DNA from: Alphaproteobacteria bacterium
GTDB lineage: Bacteria; Pseudomonadota; Alphaproteobacteria; Rhodospirillales; Rhodospirillaceae
Length of the DNA: 58,175 bases
Assembly: GCA_030604885.1 (NCBI GenBank)
Contig: JAUVUZ010000024.1
Span: 1-58,175 of the forward strand
Reading direction: 5' to 3'
Under the pieces are notes generated by a model. It ran no database searches and was not told the DNA's origin. It worked only from the letters and a program-made list of their open reading frames with translations. This document shows, one piece after another, positions 1 through 8,872 of this stretch. Each line of letters begins with the position of its first letter. The stretch's first letter is position 1. Made by a program: the position numbers and the translations under genes.

Positions 1-189
1 CCCGACCGTGGCCCGCGCCCGCCGCGCGGCGACCGCCCCGAGCGGGGCGAGCGCCCGGAGCGCGGCCCGCGCCCCGATCGCGGCGCCCGGCCGGAGACCC
101 GCAGTCCCCAGCCCAAGCGCAGCGAGCCGGACCCGGATTCGCCGTTCGCGGTGCTGAAGAACTGGGGCAAGCCGACCTCGGACCGCTGA
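1..189 (+). CDS. C-terminal end of a helicase-like protein (5' truncated by window edge)
   Basis: The open frame runs from the first base to a TGA at 187-189. It encodes about 62 residues dominated by Arg, Pro, Asp and Gly, then a less biased end containing SPFAVLKNWGK. Low-complexity basic tails ending in an SPFA-like motif are common on the large helicases that precede an S4-domain gene and fdxA in alphaproteobacteria. That context is the main reason for the call, because no helicase motif lies inside the window. The stop overlaps the next gene's start (TGATG), so the two are probably translationally coupled. Seen: frame, composition and overlap. Inferred: family. Confidence 0.55.
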   Translation, partial: PDRGPRPPRGDRPERGERPERGPRPDRGARPETRSPQPKRSEPDPDSPFAVLKNWGKPTSDR

Positions 190-572
190 TGGCCGAGGAG
201 GCGCCGCGCCTCGACAAGTGGCTGTGGTTCGCCCGCTTCGTGAAGACCCGCAGCCTCGCCCAGGCGCTGTGCGCCGCGGGCCACGTGCGGGTCAACGGCG
301 AGGCGGCGCACCGCGGCCACCGCGCGGTGCGGATCGGCGATGAGATCGAGCTGCTGCTGGGCACGGTGCGCCGCCGCGTCGTCGTCGCCGCCTTCGGCGT
401 CCGCCGCGGCCCGGCGCCCGAGGCCCAGGCGCTTTACACCGAGGCCGAGCCGCCCCGGCGCCTCGGCCCGGCGGAAGATCGACCGGTGGCGCCGCGCGCC
501 GCCGGAAGCGGCCGCCCCACCAAGCGGGACCGCCGCCGCACCGATGCCCTGCGCGACGAATTCGACGAATGA
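189..572 (+). CDS. S4 domain RNA-binding protein (Hsp15/HslR-like)
   Basis: This 127-residue protein has an S4 RNA-binding fold at about residues 8-65, beginning LDKWLWFARFVKTRS and continuing with a VNG turn (HVRVNGEAAHRGHR) typical of Hsp15-type proteins. The C-terminal half is basic and low in complexity (GRPTKRDRRRTD), as in alphaproteobacterial members. E. coli Hsp15 binds 50S subunits carrying stalled nascent chains. A similar ribosome-associated role is plausible but inferred. The ATG overlaps the upstream helicase stop, and the gene order helicase, S4, fdxA, carD supports the call. Its length is close to the family norm. Confidence 0.85.
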   Translation: MAEEAPRLDKWLWFARFVKTRSLAQALCAAGHVRVNGEAAHRGHRAVRIGDEIELLLGTVRRRVVVAAFGVRRGPAPEAQALYTEAEPPRRLGPAEDRPVAPRAAGSGRPTKRDRRRTDALRDEFDE

Positions 573-614
573 ATCCAGGAAGTTGCGCATCGTTCGCAAG
601 TTCCGCGCGGGTGG

Positions 615-643
615 TTGTCTTCCCCCGCCGGATTGCTTAGGTT
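615..643 (+). promoter_or_regulatory. Candidate promoter of fdxA
   Basis: A TTGTCT -35-like hexamer (615-620) and a TAGGTT -10-like hexamer (638-643) are separated by 17 bases, about 30 bases before the fdxA start. This is a match by eye to a weak sigma-70 promoter. No Fe-S or iron-regulator box was recognised in the 105-base gap. Confidence 0.35.
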
Positions 644-676
644 CTCCTCATCGGGAGTTTATCAGGAGTTCGGGTC

Positions 677-1009
677 ATGCCCTATGTCGTCACCGACGGG
701 TGCATCAAGTGCAAGTACATGGACTGTGTCGAGGTCTGCCCCGTGGACTGCTTCTACGAGGGCGAGAACATGCTGGTGATCCACCCCGGCGAATGCATCG
801 ACTGCGGCGTCTGCGAACCCGAATGCCCGGCCGAGGCGATCTATCCCGACAGCGACGACGCGGCGACCAAGTGGCTGGAGACCAACGCCGAGTTCTCGCA
901 AAAGTGGCCGAACGTGACGGTCAAGGGCGAACCCCCGGCCGACGCCGACGAATGGAAGGGCAAGCCCGGCAAGGCCAAGCTCTTCAGCCCCAAACCCGGC
1001 GGGGCCTGA
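677..1009 (+). CDS. fdxA: Ferredoxin FdxA, 7Fe-8S type
   Basis: A 110-residue ferredoxin with two cysteine clusters: C9, C12, C17, C21 followed by Pro, and C40, C43, C46, C50 followed by Pro. The first cluster has an extended gap (CIKCKYMDC), the signature of one [3Fe-4S] and one [4Fe-4S] centre as in the Azotobacter FdI/FdxA family. It is a soluble low-potential electron carrier, and its partner cannot be told from the sequence. A good ribosome site (CAGGAGTTCGGGTC) precedes the ATG. The C-terminal extension rich in Lys, Pro and Trp is usual for alphaproteobacterial FdxA. A strong hairpin with a T-run lies about 130 bases downstream. Confidence 0.96.
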   Translation: MPYVVTDGCIKCKYMDCVEVCPVDCFYEGENMLVIHPGECIDCGVCEPECPAEAIYPDSDDAATKWLETNAEFSQKWPNVTVKGEPPADADEWKGKPGKAKLFSPKPGGA

Positions 1010-1364
1010 CGGCGGCGCGCCGCCGCCCCCTGGCGCGGCGGCGCAAAACGTCTTAAATCCTTCGCGGTTCCATGATGGCGGCTGCAACACCGGTTTTCCG
1101 GTGGTGTGCGGGCCGCCGTTGTGGTATACACAAATCGTTGCGTCGGACAGTGCCCCTTGCGTTTGGGGCCGAGTGTCGCGGCGCTTTTTTATGAAGCCGT
1201 CAGCATAGTCTACCCGCCGGTCCGGGTGTCACGGTTGGATCTTCTGATCGTGCGGAGGGGGATTTTGCTGTCGATCGGCCGCGCGAACGGCCGGTTCTGG
1301 CCAACCAGTGGATGGGGCGATTGCAGCGGACCGCCCCGCCGCGAAGACGGGAAGAGAACGACGG
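1010..1364. other. fdxA-carD intergenic region
   Basis: These 355 bases hold no gene I can support. They contain a short hairpin near 1090-1107 (ACCGGTTTTCCGGT), the long hairpin and T-run listed as the fdxA terminator, and beyond it the presumed carD promoter region. No convincing -35/-10 pair was found. A longer in-frame start for carD at 1308 would reach into this region, but it lacks a ribosome site and conserved sequence. Confidence 0.5.
1141..1190 (+). terminator. Rho-independent terminator downstream of fdxA
   Basis: The segment folds into an interrupted hairpin. GCCCC (1152-1156) pairs with GGGGC (1165-1169), GACA (1146-1149) with TGTC (1174-1177), and CGTCG pairs imperfectly with GCGGCG at the base. 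Six T residues follow at 1185-1190. It points along the + strand and is the only terminator candidate after fdxA. Confidence 0.6.
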
Positions 1365-1859
1365 ATGATAAAGGAAACGTTCAAGGCCGGTGACCACGTG
1401 GTGTATCCGACGCACGGCGTCGGCTGCGTTCTGGCGGTGGAAATTCAGAAGATCGGCGGCATGGACCTGGAGCTGATCGTCATCGGCTTCGAGCAGGACC
1501 GCATGACCCTGAAGGTGCCGGTGAAGAAGGCCGAGGCCGCCGGGCTGCGCAAGCTGTCCAACAAGAAGGTGATGCAGACCGCGCTGACCACCCTCAAGGG
1601 CCGCGCCACCGTGCGCCGCGCGATGTGGTCGCGCCGGGCGCAGGAATACGAGGCCAAGATCAATTCGGGCGACCCGGTGTCGATCGCCGAGGTGGTGCGC
1701 GACCTGCACCGCAACGCCCGCAACGCCGAGCAGTCGTACAGCGAGCGCCAGATTTACGAGCAGGCGCTGGAGCGCCTCGCCCACGAGGTCGCCGCGGTCG
1801 AGAAGATCGACCACGAAGAGGCGACTCGGCGCCTGGAGACCCTGCTCGAAGCGGCCTGA
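1365..1859 (+). CDS. carD: CarD-family transcriptional regulator
   Basis: This 164-residue protein has an N-terminal RNA-polymerase-interacting domain starting FKAGDHVVYPTHGVG, a hallmark of CarD/CdnL proteins, then a helical DNA-binding half. In characterised members the N-terminal domain contacts the RNAP beta lobe and the C-terminal helices stabilise the open promoter complex. I chose the ATG at 1365 because MIKETFKAGDHVVYP matches the usual start, while the upstream extension to 1308 looks non-conserved. The gene sits after fdxA, as in many alphaproteobacteria, and ends just before a strong terminator, so it is probably a single-gene unit. Confidence 0.95.
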   Translation: MIKETFKAGDHVVYPTHGVGCVLAVEIQKIGGMDLELIVIGFEQDRMTLKVPVKKAEAAGLRKLSNKKVMQTALTTLKGRATVRRAMWSRRAQEYEAKINSGDPVSIAEVVRDLHRNARNAEQSYSERQIYEQALERLAHEVAAVEKIDHEEATRRLETLLEAA

Positions 1860-1877
1860 CCCGCGACTCGGGTATCG

Positions 1878-1913
1878 AAAACCCCCGCGACACGCGTTGT
1901 CGCGGGGGTTTTT
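1878..1913 (+). terminator. Strong Rho-independent terminator of carD
   Basis: A 14-base stem runs AAAACCCCCGCGAC (1878-1891), loop ACGCGTT, then GTCGCGGGGGTTTT, ending in a run of five T. It begins 19 bases after the carD stop codon. Confidence 0.93.
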
Positions 1914-1950
1914 GCATGTAATACTCGCGACGTAATCTCGGGAGGGCGCA

Positions 1951-2751
1951 ATGGGACAATCGGAAGTGTGGCGCACGTTCGACAGCCCCGGCAGAACCTG
2001 GGTGGTCGGCGCGGTCCACGGCGAGGCCGAACGGCTCCGCAGCGTCCACGACCAGCTCTCGCGCCAGTACCGCCCCGACGACCGCATCGTCTACACCGGC
2101 GACCTGATGGGCTTCGGCCCCGACGTGGTGGGCGCGCTCAACGAATTCCTGCTGTTCCGCCGCGCGCTGATGGCGCGCCACGAGGTGGCGCCGGAGAACA
2201 TCGTCGTCCTGCGCGGCGCGCAGGAGGAAATGTGGCGCAAGCTCCTGCAGCTCCACTTCGCCCCCGATCCCGCCGGGGTGCTGGACTGGATGCTCGGCCG
2301 CGGCCTCTCCGCCAGCCTCGCCGCCTATGGCCTCAGCGCGCGCGAGGCGGTCAACGCCGCGCGCGAGGGCCGCACCGCGCTCTCCCGCTGGGCGAGCCAG
2401 GCGGCGGACCGCATGGACGACCACGACGGCCACCGCGCCCTGATGGCCCACCTCAAGCACGCGGCGGTGGTGGCCGACGGCTCGATGCTGGTGGTCAACG
2501 CCGGGTTCGAACGCGGCGTCGCGCTCGACAAGCAGCTCGATTCCTTCTGGTGGGGCGGCGCCGACTTCGACACCCTCACCCCCGAGGCCACCGGCTTCGG
2601 CCTCGCCATTCGCGGCTCCGCCCGCGGCACCCCGGGCGTGCGCTTCGCCCGCCACGTCGTCACCCTCGACGGCGGCGCGGGCCGGGGCGGCACCGTCTGC
2701 GCCGCCCTGTTCGGCCCGGACGGGAACACCGTCCAGGTGATCGAGGTCTAG
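1951..2751 (+). CDS. Calcineurin-like metallophosphatase homologue with degenerate active site
   Basis: A 266-residue protein that follows the layout of small bacterial serine/threonine or diadenosine-tetraphosphate phosphatases. The blocks appear in the correct order, but key residues are altered. GDxHG is GAVHG (Asp to Ala21). GDxxDRGPD is GDLMGFGPD (second Asp to Gly54, Arg to Phe55). GNHE is GAQE (Asn to Ala90, His to Gln91). HAG is NAG (His to Asn183). The C-terminal HGHTP block is not visible. His23 and Asp51 remain. Metal-dependent catalysis as in the family therefore looks unlikely, and a binding or regulatory role is an inference. The start has a good ribosome site (GGGAGGGCGC). Its TAG stop overlaps the left edge of the palindromic element. 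Confidence 0.8.
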   Translation: MGQSEVWRTFDSPGRTWVVGAVHGEAERLRSVHDQLSRQYRPDDRIVYTGDLMGFGPDVVGALNEFLLFRRALMARHEVAPENIVVLRGAQEEMWRKLLQLHFAPDPAGVLDWMLGRGLSASLAAYGLSAREAVNAAREGRTALSRWASQAADRMDDHDGHRALMAHLKHAAVVADGSMLVVNAGFERGVALDKQLDSFWWGGADFDTLTPEATGFGLAIRGSARGTPGVRFARHVVTLDGGAGRGGTVCAALFGPDGNTVQVIEV

Positions 2752-3018
2752 GTGCTGTCCCTATAATTTTCCGCCGCCTGCGTTGCCCTCCAAGGGGTGC
2801 AATGGCAGGCGCCGTCGCGCGGCCGATGCGGCGCATCGGCAAGCGGCGGCAACGCACCAGGGCACCCCCTTGGAGGGCAACCCGAAGGGCCGGTCGATTT
2901 CGCCCGCCGGATGCGTCGAAGGGCTTGAACGTAGTCCCCGCTACGTCCTGCGCCCTTCTCCTGTCCGGACGAACGAAATCGACCGGCGCAGGCGGTGGAA
3001 AATTATAGGTACAGCACC
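2751..3018. mobile_element. 268-bp non-coding palindromic element (MITE-like), TA-flanked
   Basis: Terminal inverted repeats of 32 bases (2751-2782 and 2987-3018) match at 30 positions, and both ends are flanked by TA (2749-2750 and 3019-3020). Inside are two more hairpins. Hairpin A pairs 2783-2800 with 2862-2880. Hairpin B pairs 2890-2902 with 2974-2986 perfectly, with further pairing inside (2930-2935 with 2941-2946). The whole element could fold as a three-way junction. No reading frame in it looks like a transposase. TA duplication is typical of IS630/Tc1-mariner insertions, so a non-autonomous derivative is the likely origin (inference). Removing the element and one TA restores a TAA stop for the upstream gene. 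Confidence 0.75.
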
Positions 3019-3030
3019 TAAGGCAAAGAT

Positions 3031-3053
3031 GCGGGGGGACAGGGTCCCCCCGC
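3031..3053. terminator. Hairpin between the phosphatase-like gene and yjhX
   Basis: A perfect 10-base stem, GCGGGGGGAC / GTCCCCCCGC with loop AGG, lies 12 bases beyond the yjhX stop on the minus strand and is followed there by ATCTTTG. On the + strand it is followed by TGGCTTT. It could terminate both convergent genes. Before the neighbouring element inserted, it would have been about 10 bases after the upstream gene's stop. Its sequence matches the hairpin at 3659-3681. Confidence 0.45.
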
Positions 3054-3065
3054 TGGCTTTGGGAC

Positions 3066-3323
3066 CTACCGGTTGTCCAACTGCGGCCGCACGGCGCGGC
3101 GGCCCTTGTCGGAAATGCGGTAGGGGCGCGAGGATCGGGATTCGATCAGGCGCTTGCTCCGCAACTTGGCGAAGACCTCCAGCGTGCAGTCGGCCAAGCG
3201 GAAGCCGTCGCGGTTGAAGCAATCGACGCGCACGACGCGGCCGTTGGCACCGCGCTCGTAGGCGATGCAGCCGCCCTGAGCCAGCGCGTGAAGTACGCGC
3301 TGCTCGTCTCGTGAAATGTTCAT
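3066..3323 (-). CDS. yjhX: YjhX family protein (putative toxin)
   Basis: This 85-residue protein matches the YjhX (UPF0386) family along its whole length as I remember it: [18 protein letters not shown] at the start, then a CFNRDGF / [10 protein letters not shown] core, and PYRISDKG...RPQLDNR at the end. The ATG at 3323 gives the usual family length, and the frame upstream of it looks non-conserved. In E. coli YjhX is described as the toxin of a pair with the acetyltransferase YjhQ. No GNAT-type gene is adjacent here, so this copy is an orphan. It looks like a small winged-helix-type protein, but its molecular target is not evident from sequence. It converges on the phosphatase-like gene. Confidence 0.85.
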   Translation of the reverse strand: MNISRDEQRVLHALAQGGCIAYERGANGRVVRVDCFNRDGFRLADCTLEVFAKLRSKRLIESRSSRPYRISDKGRRAVRPQLDNR

Positions 3324-3518
3324 GGATGCGAACCTGTGTGGGAACCACGCAAGCGCCCACGCGCCCAAGCCCCTCAGGCCCCGGCGGACGGACGCCGACG
3401 ATCGCCTCGACAACGCGAAGCGGTCAGCGGTTCGGCACAAGCTCCAACATCGACAATTCCTCGGCTCAAAGATCGGAATCGAGCGGGGGCAGGCTAGCGC
3501 GGACGGCGAGGGAAAACA
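3324..3518. other. Non-coding stretch upstream of yjhX
   Basis: I see no supported gene between the yjhX start and the composite palindrome. It presumably carries the yjhX promoter on the minus strand. No clear -35/-10 pair was found. Short open frames here run into the palindromic repeat and look like chance. Confidence 0.4.
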
Positions 3519-3687
3519 AGGCCGGGCGCTGCCCGGACCCGCGAGGGGACTTGGTCCCCTCGACCCCCTCTTCGTTTTTGCGCGAAGCGCTATCCAACCG
3601 TCACGCGGCGTGATGGCTCGATAGCGCTTCGCGCAAAACCCTAAAACGTCCGGGGGGCGCGGGGGGACCGAGTCCCCCCGCAGCGTT
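3519..3687. repeat. Composite palindromic repeat, copy A
   Basis: Three parts can be seen. The left module (3519-3567) has a CCGGGC-GCT-GCCCGG hairpin and a GAGGGGAC-TTG-GTCCCCTC hairpin. The central palindrome has 19-base arms (3576-3594 and 3620-3638), with a smaller TCACG/CGTGA hairpin in its loop. The right module has GCGGGGGGAC-CGA-GTCCCCCCGC (3659-3681) and ends just outside the transporter stop codon at 3690. The left module matches 51556-51604 at 47 of 49 bases. Unlike copy B, no gene ends at its left edge. Some hairpins may act as terminators. Confidence 0.8.
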
Positions 3688-3689
3688 TT

Positions 3690-4634
3690 TCACGCCACCG
3701 CCGCCCTCCGCCCCACCCCGTAATGGCCGAGGTAGCGCGCCGCGACGTAGGCGACGACGGCGGTGGCGACGAGGAGTTCGACGAGGCCCCAGGTACGCAG
3801 GGGCGCTACGGTTTCGGCGGCGACGCCGGTGCGTTCGAAGTAGGCGGCGGCTTTGAAGGTGGCGTTGGCGGCGATCACGGTGGGGAAGGTGAAGGCGGCG
3901 TAGCCCGGCGAGAACGGCAGGCGCAGGAGTTCGGTGAAGGCGATGTAGACCACCGCCGCCATGAGGATGCCGAGGCCAAGGAGGACGACGACGACGAGGA
4001 GGTTGGGTTCGGCGACGAAGGAGAGGTATCCGGCGAGGCAGAGGTTGGGCGGCGCCGCCATGATCGCGATGGTGGGGCGCGCGGGCGGGGCGACGGTGTC
4101 GCGGAAGATCAGGCGGTGGAGCATCATCGGCAGCATCAGGGCGTAGGCGGCGATGCCGAACCACAGGCAGGCGTCGGCGAGGGGGCGCCAGGGGTCGCCC
4201 GGCACGGTGAGCACGGCGACGACGATGCCGATGGGCGGCACGAACCAGCTCGGCACCATGTGCGAGAGGTGGGGGTCGCGGGCGCGGTGGAGCACGAACA
4301 CCGCGAAGAACCCGGCGTGGGCGGCGACGGCGAGCAGCCACAGCGCGGTGTGGAGCGGCCCGGCGCTGACGGAGATCACCATGGCGGCCATGGCGAGGGT
4401 GGGGATCACCGAGCCGACCACCGGGTGGGCGAGTTCGGTCATCAGGATGCGCGGGTGGAGGAGGAACTTGGCGGCGACGGCGAGGACGATCAGCCCCGAC
4501 GCCAGGGCGCCCGCGGCGCGCAGGCCCTGCGCCGCCGGGAATTCCACCTGCCACAGCCAGGCGAGGCTGGCGAGGCCGAGGGCGAGGCCCGCGGCGGGGG
4601 TGGGGAAGGCGGCGAGGCGCTCGCGCAACGGCAT
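3690..4634 (-). CDS. TDT / SLAC1-TehA family anion transporter
   Basis: A 314-residue, almost wholly hydrophobic protein with about ten membrane segments, in the tellurite-resistance/dicarboxylate transporter (TDT) family. This family includes TehA, fungal sulfite exporters and plant SLAC1 anion channels. Supporting features are the repeated helix pattern, the PSWFVPPIGIVVAVLTVPG segment and the conserved length. I chose the ATG at 4634 over an in-frame GTG at 4646 because a GTGGAG ribosome site lies six bases upstream of it. It is divergent from a LysR gene, a common arrangement when the regulator controls the transporter. The substrate is unknown. Sulfite or another small anion is possible. 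Confidence 0.85.
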   Translation of the reverse strand: MPLRERLAAFPTPAAGLALGLASLAWLWQVEFPAAQGLRAAGALASGLIVLAVAAKFLLHPRILMTELAHPVVGSVIPTLAMAAMVISVSAGPLHTALWLLAVAAHAGFFAVFVLHRARDPHLSHMVPSWFVPPIGIVVAVLTVPGDPWRPLADACLWFGIAAYALMLPMMLHRLIFRDTVAPPARPTIAIMAAPPNLCLAGYLSFVAEPNLLVVVVLLGLGILMAAVVYIAFTELLRLPFSPGYAAFTFPTVIAANATFKAAAYFERTGVAAETVAPLRTWGLVELLVATAVVAYVAARYLGHYGVGRRAAVA

Positions 4635-4695
4635 GGCAAACTCCACGAGAGACGGTGTGGAATTGAGGTAGCGCCGAATCCTCGGAAATTGAAAT

Positions 4696-4705
4696 CAAAC
4701 GTTTG
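4696..4705. promoter_or_regulatory. Palindrome in the transporter-LysR divergent promoter region
   Basis: CAAACGTTTG is a perfect 10-base palindrome in the 91-base gap between divergent starts at 4634 (-) and 4726 (+). LysR proteins usually bind dyad sequences in such gaps and control both genes, so this is a candidate operator. It is short, and chance cannot be excluded. Confidence 0.4.
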
Positions 4706-4725
4706 CGACGGTATGTTCGATTTTG

Positions 4726-5613
4726 ATGAACGTATCCTCGATCACGCTCCGGCAGCTCCGGGTGTTCGACGCGGTGGCGCGCCATGGCTCGCTGACGCGC
4801 GCGGCGGCGGACCTGTTCGTGACCAAGGCGGCGCTATCGGCGGCGCTGAAGGAACTGGAGACGCAGCTCGGCGCGCCGCTGTTCGACCGCGTCGCCAACC
4901 GCCTGCGGATCAACGCCTGCGGCGCGCAGCTGCGGCCGTTGGCCGACGACGTTCTGGCGCGGATGGCGGCGCTGGAGGCGGCGTTCGGCGGCGGCGGGCC
5001 GGGCGGCACGCTGCGGATCGGCGCGAGCGTGACGATCGGCAACCACATTCTGCCGCGCCTGCTGGCGGCGTATCTGCCGCGGGTGGCGATTCCGCCGCCG
5101 CAGGTGACGATCGCCAACACCACGCGCTTGAGCGCCATGCTGCTGCGCTACGATCTCGACGTGGCGTTCGTGGAGGGCAGCACCCACGGCGCGGCGCTGA
5201 CGGTGGAGCCGCTGTGGCGGGACCGGTTGCGGGTGATCGCGGCGCCGGGGCACCGCCTGGCCGACGGCCGGGTGCGCCGGGTGGGGGATCTGGCGGGGGA
5301 GACCTGGGTGCTGCGGGAGGCGGACTCCGGCACCCGCGAGCAGTTCGCGCGCCGCCTGGAGCCGGAGATTCCCTGGACCCTGGGGCTGGAGTTCGACACC
5401 AACGAGGCGATCGTCAACGCGGTGGCGGCGGGGCTGGGGCTGGGGTTCCTCTCCGAGCTGGCGATTGCCGACGCGCTGGCCGCCGGTCGGGTGGCGGCGG
5501 TCGCGCTGGAGGAGGTTCACGACCGCAGCCTCGACGCGGCGGTGACGCGCGGCAAGTTCCAGAGCCCGCTGCTGCGGGATTTTCTCGATTTCTGTCGCGG
5601 CTGGGCCGCTTAG
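4726..5613 (+). CDS. LysR-family transcriptional regulator
   Basis: This 295-residue protein has an N-terminal winged helix-turn-helix (residues about 5-65: TLRQLRVFDAVARHGSLTRAA, with the recognition helix around KAALSAALKELE) and a periplasmic-binding-protein-like effector domain starting near GTLRIGASVTIGN. The TIGNHILP...LLAAY segment resembles the CysB/YeiE-type subgroup, but I do not claim orthology. The ATG at 4726 is preferred to a TTG at 4723. It is divergently paired with the TDT transporter, so it probably senses a small anion and regulates that transporter and itself. Its last four bases overlap the end of the convergent small gene. Confidence 0.92.
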   Translation: MNVSSITLRQLRVFDAVARHGSLTRAAADLFVTKAALSAALKELETQLGAPLFDRVANRLRINACGAQLRPLADDVLARMAALEAAFGGGGPGGTLRIGASVTIGNHILPRLLAAYLPRVAIPPPQVTIANTTRLSAMLLRYDLDVAFVEGSTHGAALTVEPLWRDRLRVIAAPGHRLADGRVRRVGDLAGETWVLREADSGTREQFARRLEPEIPWTLGLEFDTNEAIVNAVAAGLGLGFLSELAIADALAAGRVAAVALEEVHDRSLDAAVTRGKFQSPLLRDFLDFCRGWAA

Positions 5614-5810
5614 GCGGCGGCGTCGGGCGCCAGGCGCTTCTGCGCGGCGGCGACCATCGCCTGGAGGGCCTCGACGTTGAGGCCGTCGCGACGCAGCACC
5701 GCATGCAGGGTGGGGTCGCGATAGAGTTCGCTGAGCTTGGGTTCCTCGGCGCCGCTGAAGGCGTGGGTGCGGCGGTCGGAAACCGGCGGCGGATTGGCGA
5801 ATGCGGTCAT
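5610..5810 (-). CDS. Small conserved-looking hypothetical protein (66 aa)
   Basis: The protein is acidic to neutral, with a helical middle and end containing KLSELYRDPTLHAVL and DGLNVEALQAMV. I do not recognise a named family. It looks real because a strong ribosome site (AAGGAGG) lies nine bases before the ATG and codon composition is normal. The motif 'DP.L..(L/M)..DG....L' has the look of a short adaptor or regulatory protein. It overlaps the LysR gene tail-to-tail by four bases. Function unknown. Confidence 0.6.
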   Translation of the reverse strand: MTAFANPPPVSDRRTHAFSGAEEPKLSELYRDPTLHAVLRRDGLNVEALQAMVAAAQKRLAPDAAA

Positions 5811-5971
5811 CCTCTTCGTCCTCCTTGATCCGATTCCGTTGGGCCGAGAGACGGCCAGAAACGCGGCCGTCGATTCGCAACGTGAGTGATTTGGGGCGGG
5901 AAGGCTGTGATGTCCATCGCAGCCGACGCCTTATAACGAATCGTTCGCGAAAATGTTCCCGAGGAGCCACG

Positions 5972-6002
5972 AAAAAGGGCGGCGGGCCGAAGCCCGCCGC
6001 CC
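5972..6002 (-). terminator. Rho-independent terminator of acnA
   Basis: An 11-base perfect GC stem (5977-5987 with 5992-6002) and a four-base loop are followed on the minus strand by TTTTT (5972-5976). It lies 18 bases after the aconitase stop codon. Confidence 0.9.
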
Positions 6003-6020
6003 TTCGGTCGCCGCGCGGTG

Positions 6021-8693
<2,673 letters not shown>

Positions 8694-8806
8694 GGGTTCC
8701 TCCGGTTTCTTGAACGGACGGTTGGAAGGTGCGAGACAGGACGTGCGAAAACACCGGAAGGTCGGTGGTGAGTGGCGACTCCGATCGGCACGTCGGATCG
8801 ACCTTA

Positions 8807-8834
8807 AATTTATCCTTTCCGCCCCCCGGAGCAA
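8807..8834 (-). promoter_or_regulatory. Candidate acnA promoter
   Basis: On the minus strand, TTGCTC (8829-8834) and TAAATT (8807-8812) are spaced by 16 bases, about 115 bases upstream of the aconitase ATG. The local A+T richness around the -10 stands out from the surroundings. Confidence 0.5.
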
Positions 8835-8872
8835 GAACCCGCGCGGGATTTTTTACAGTCTGCGAATGCCAC

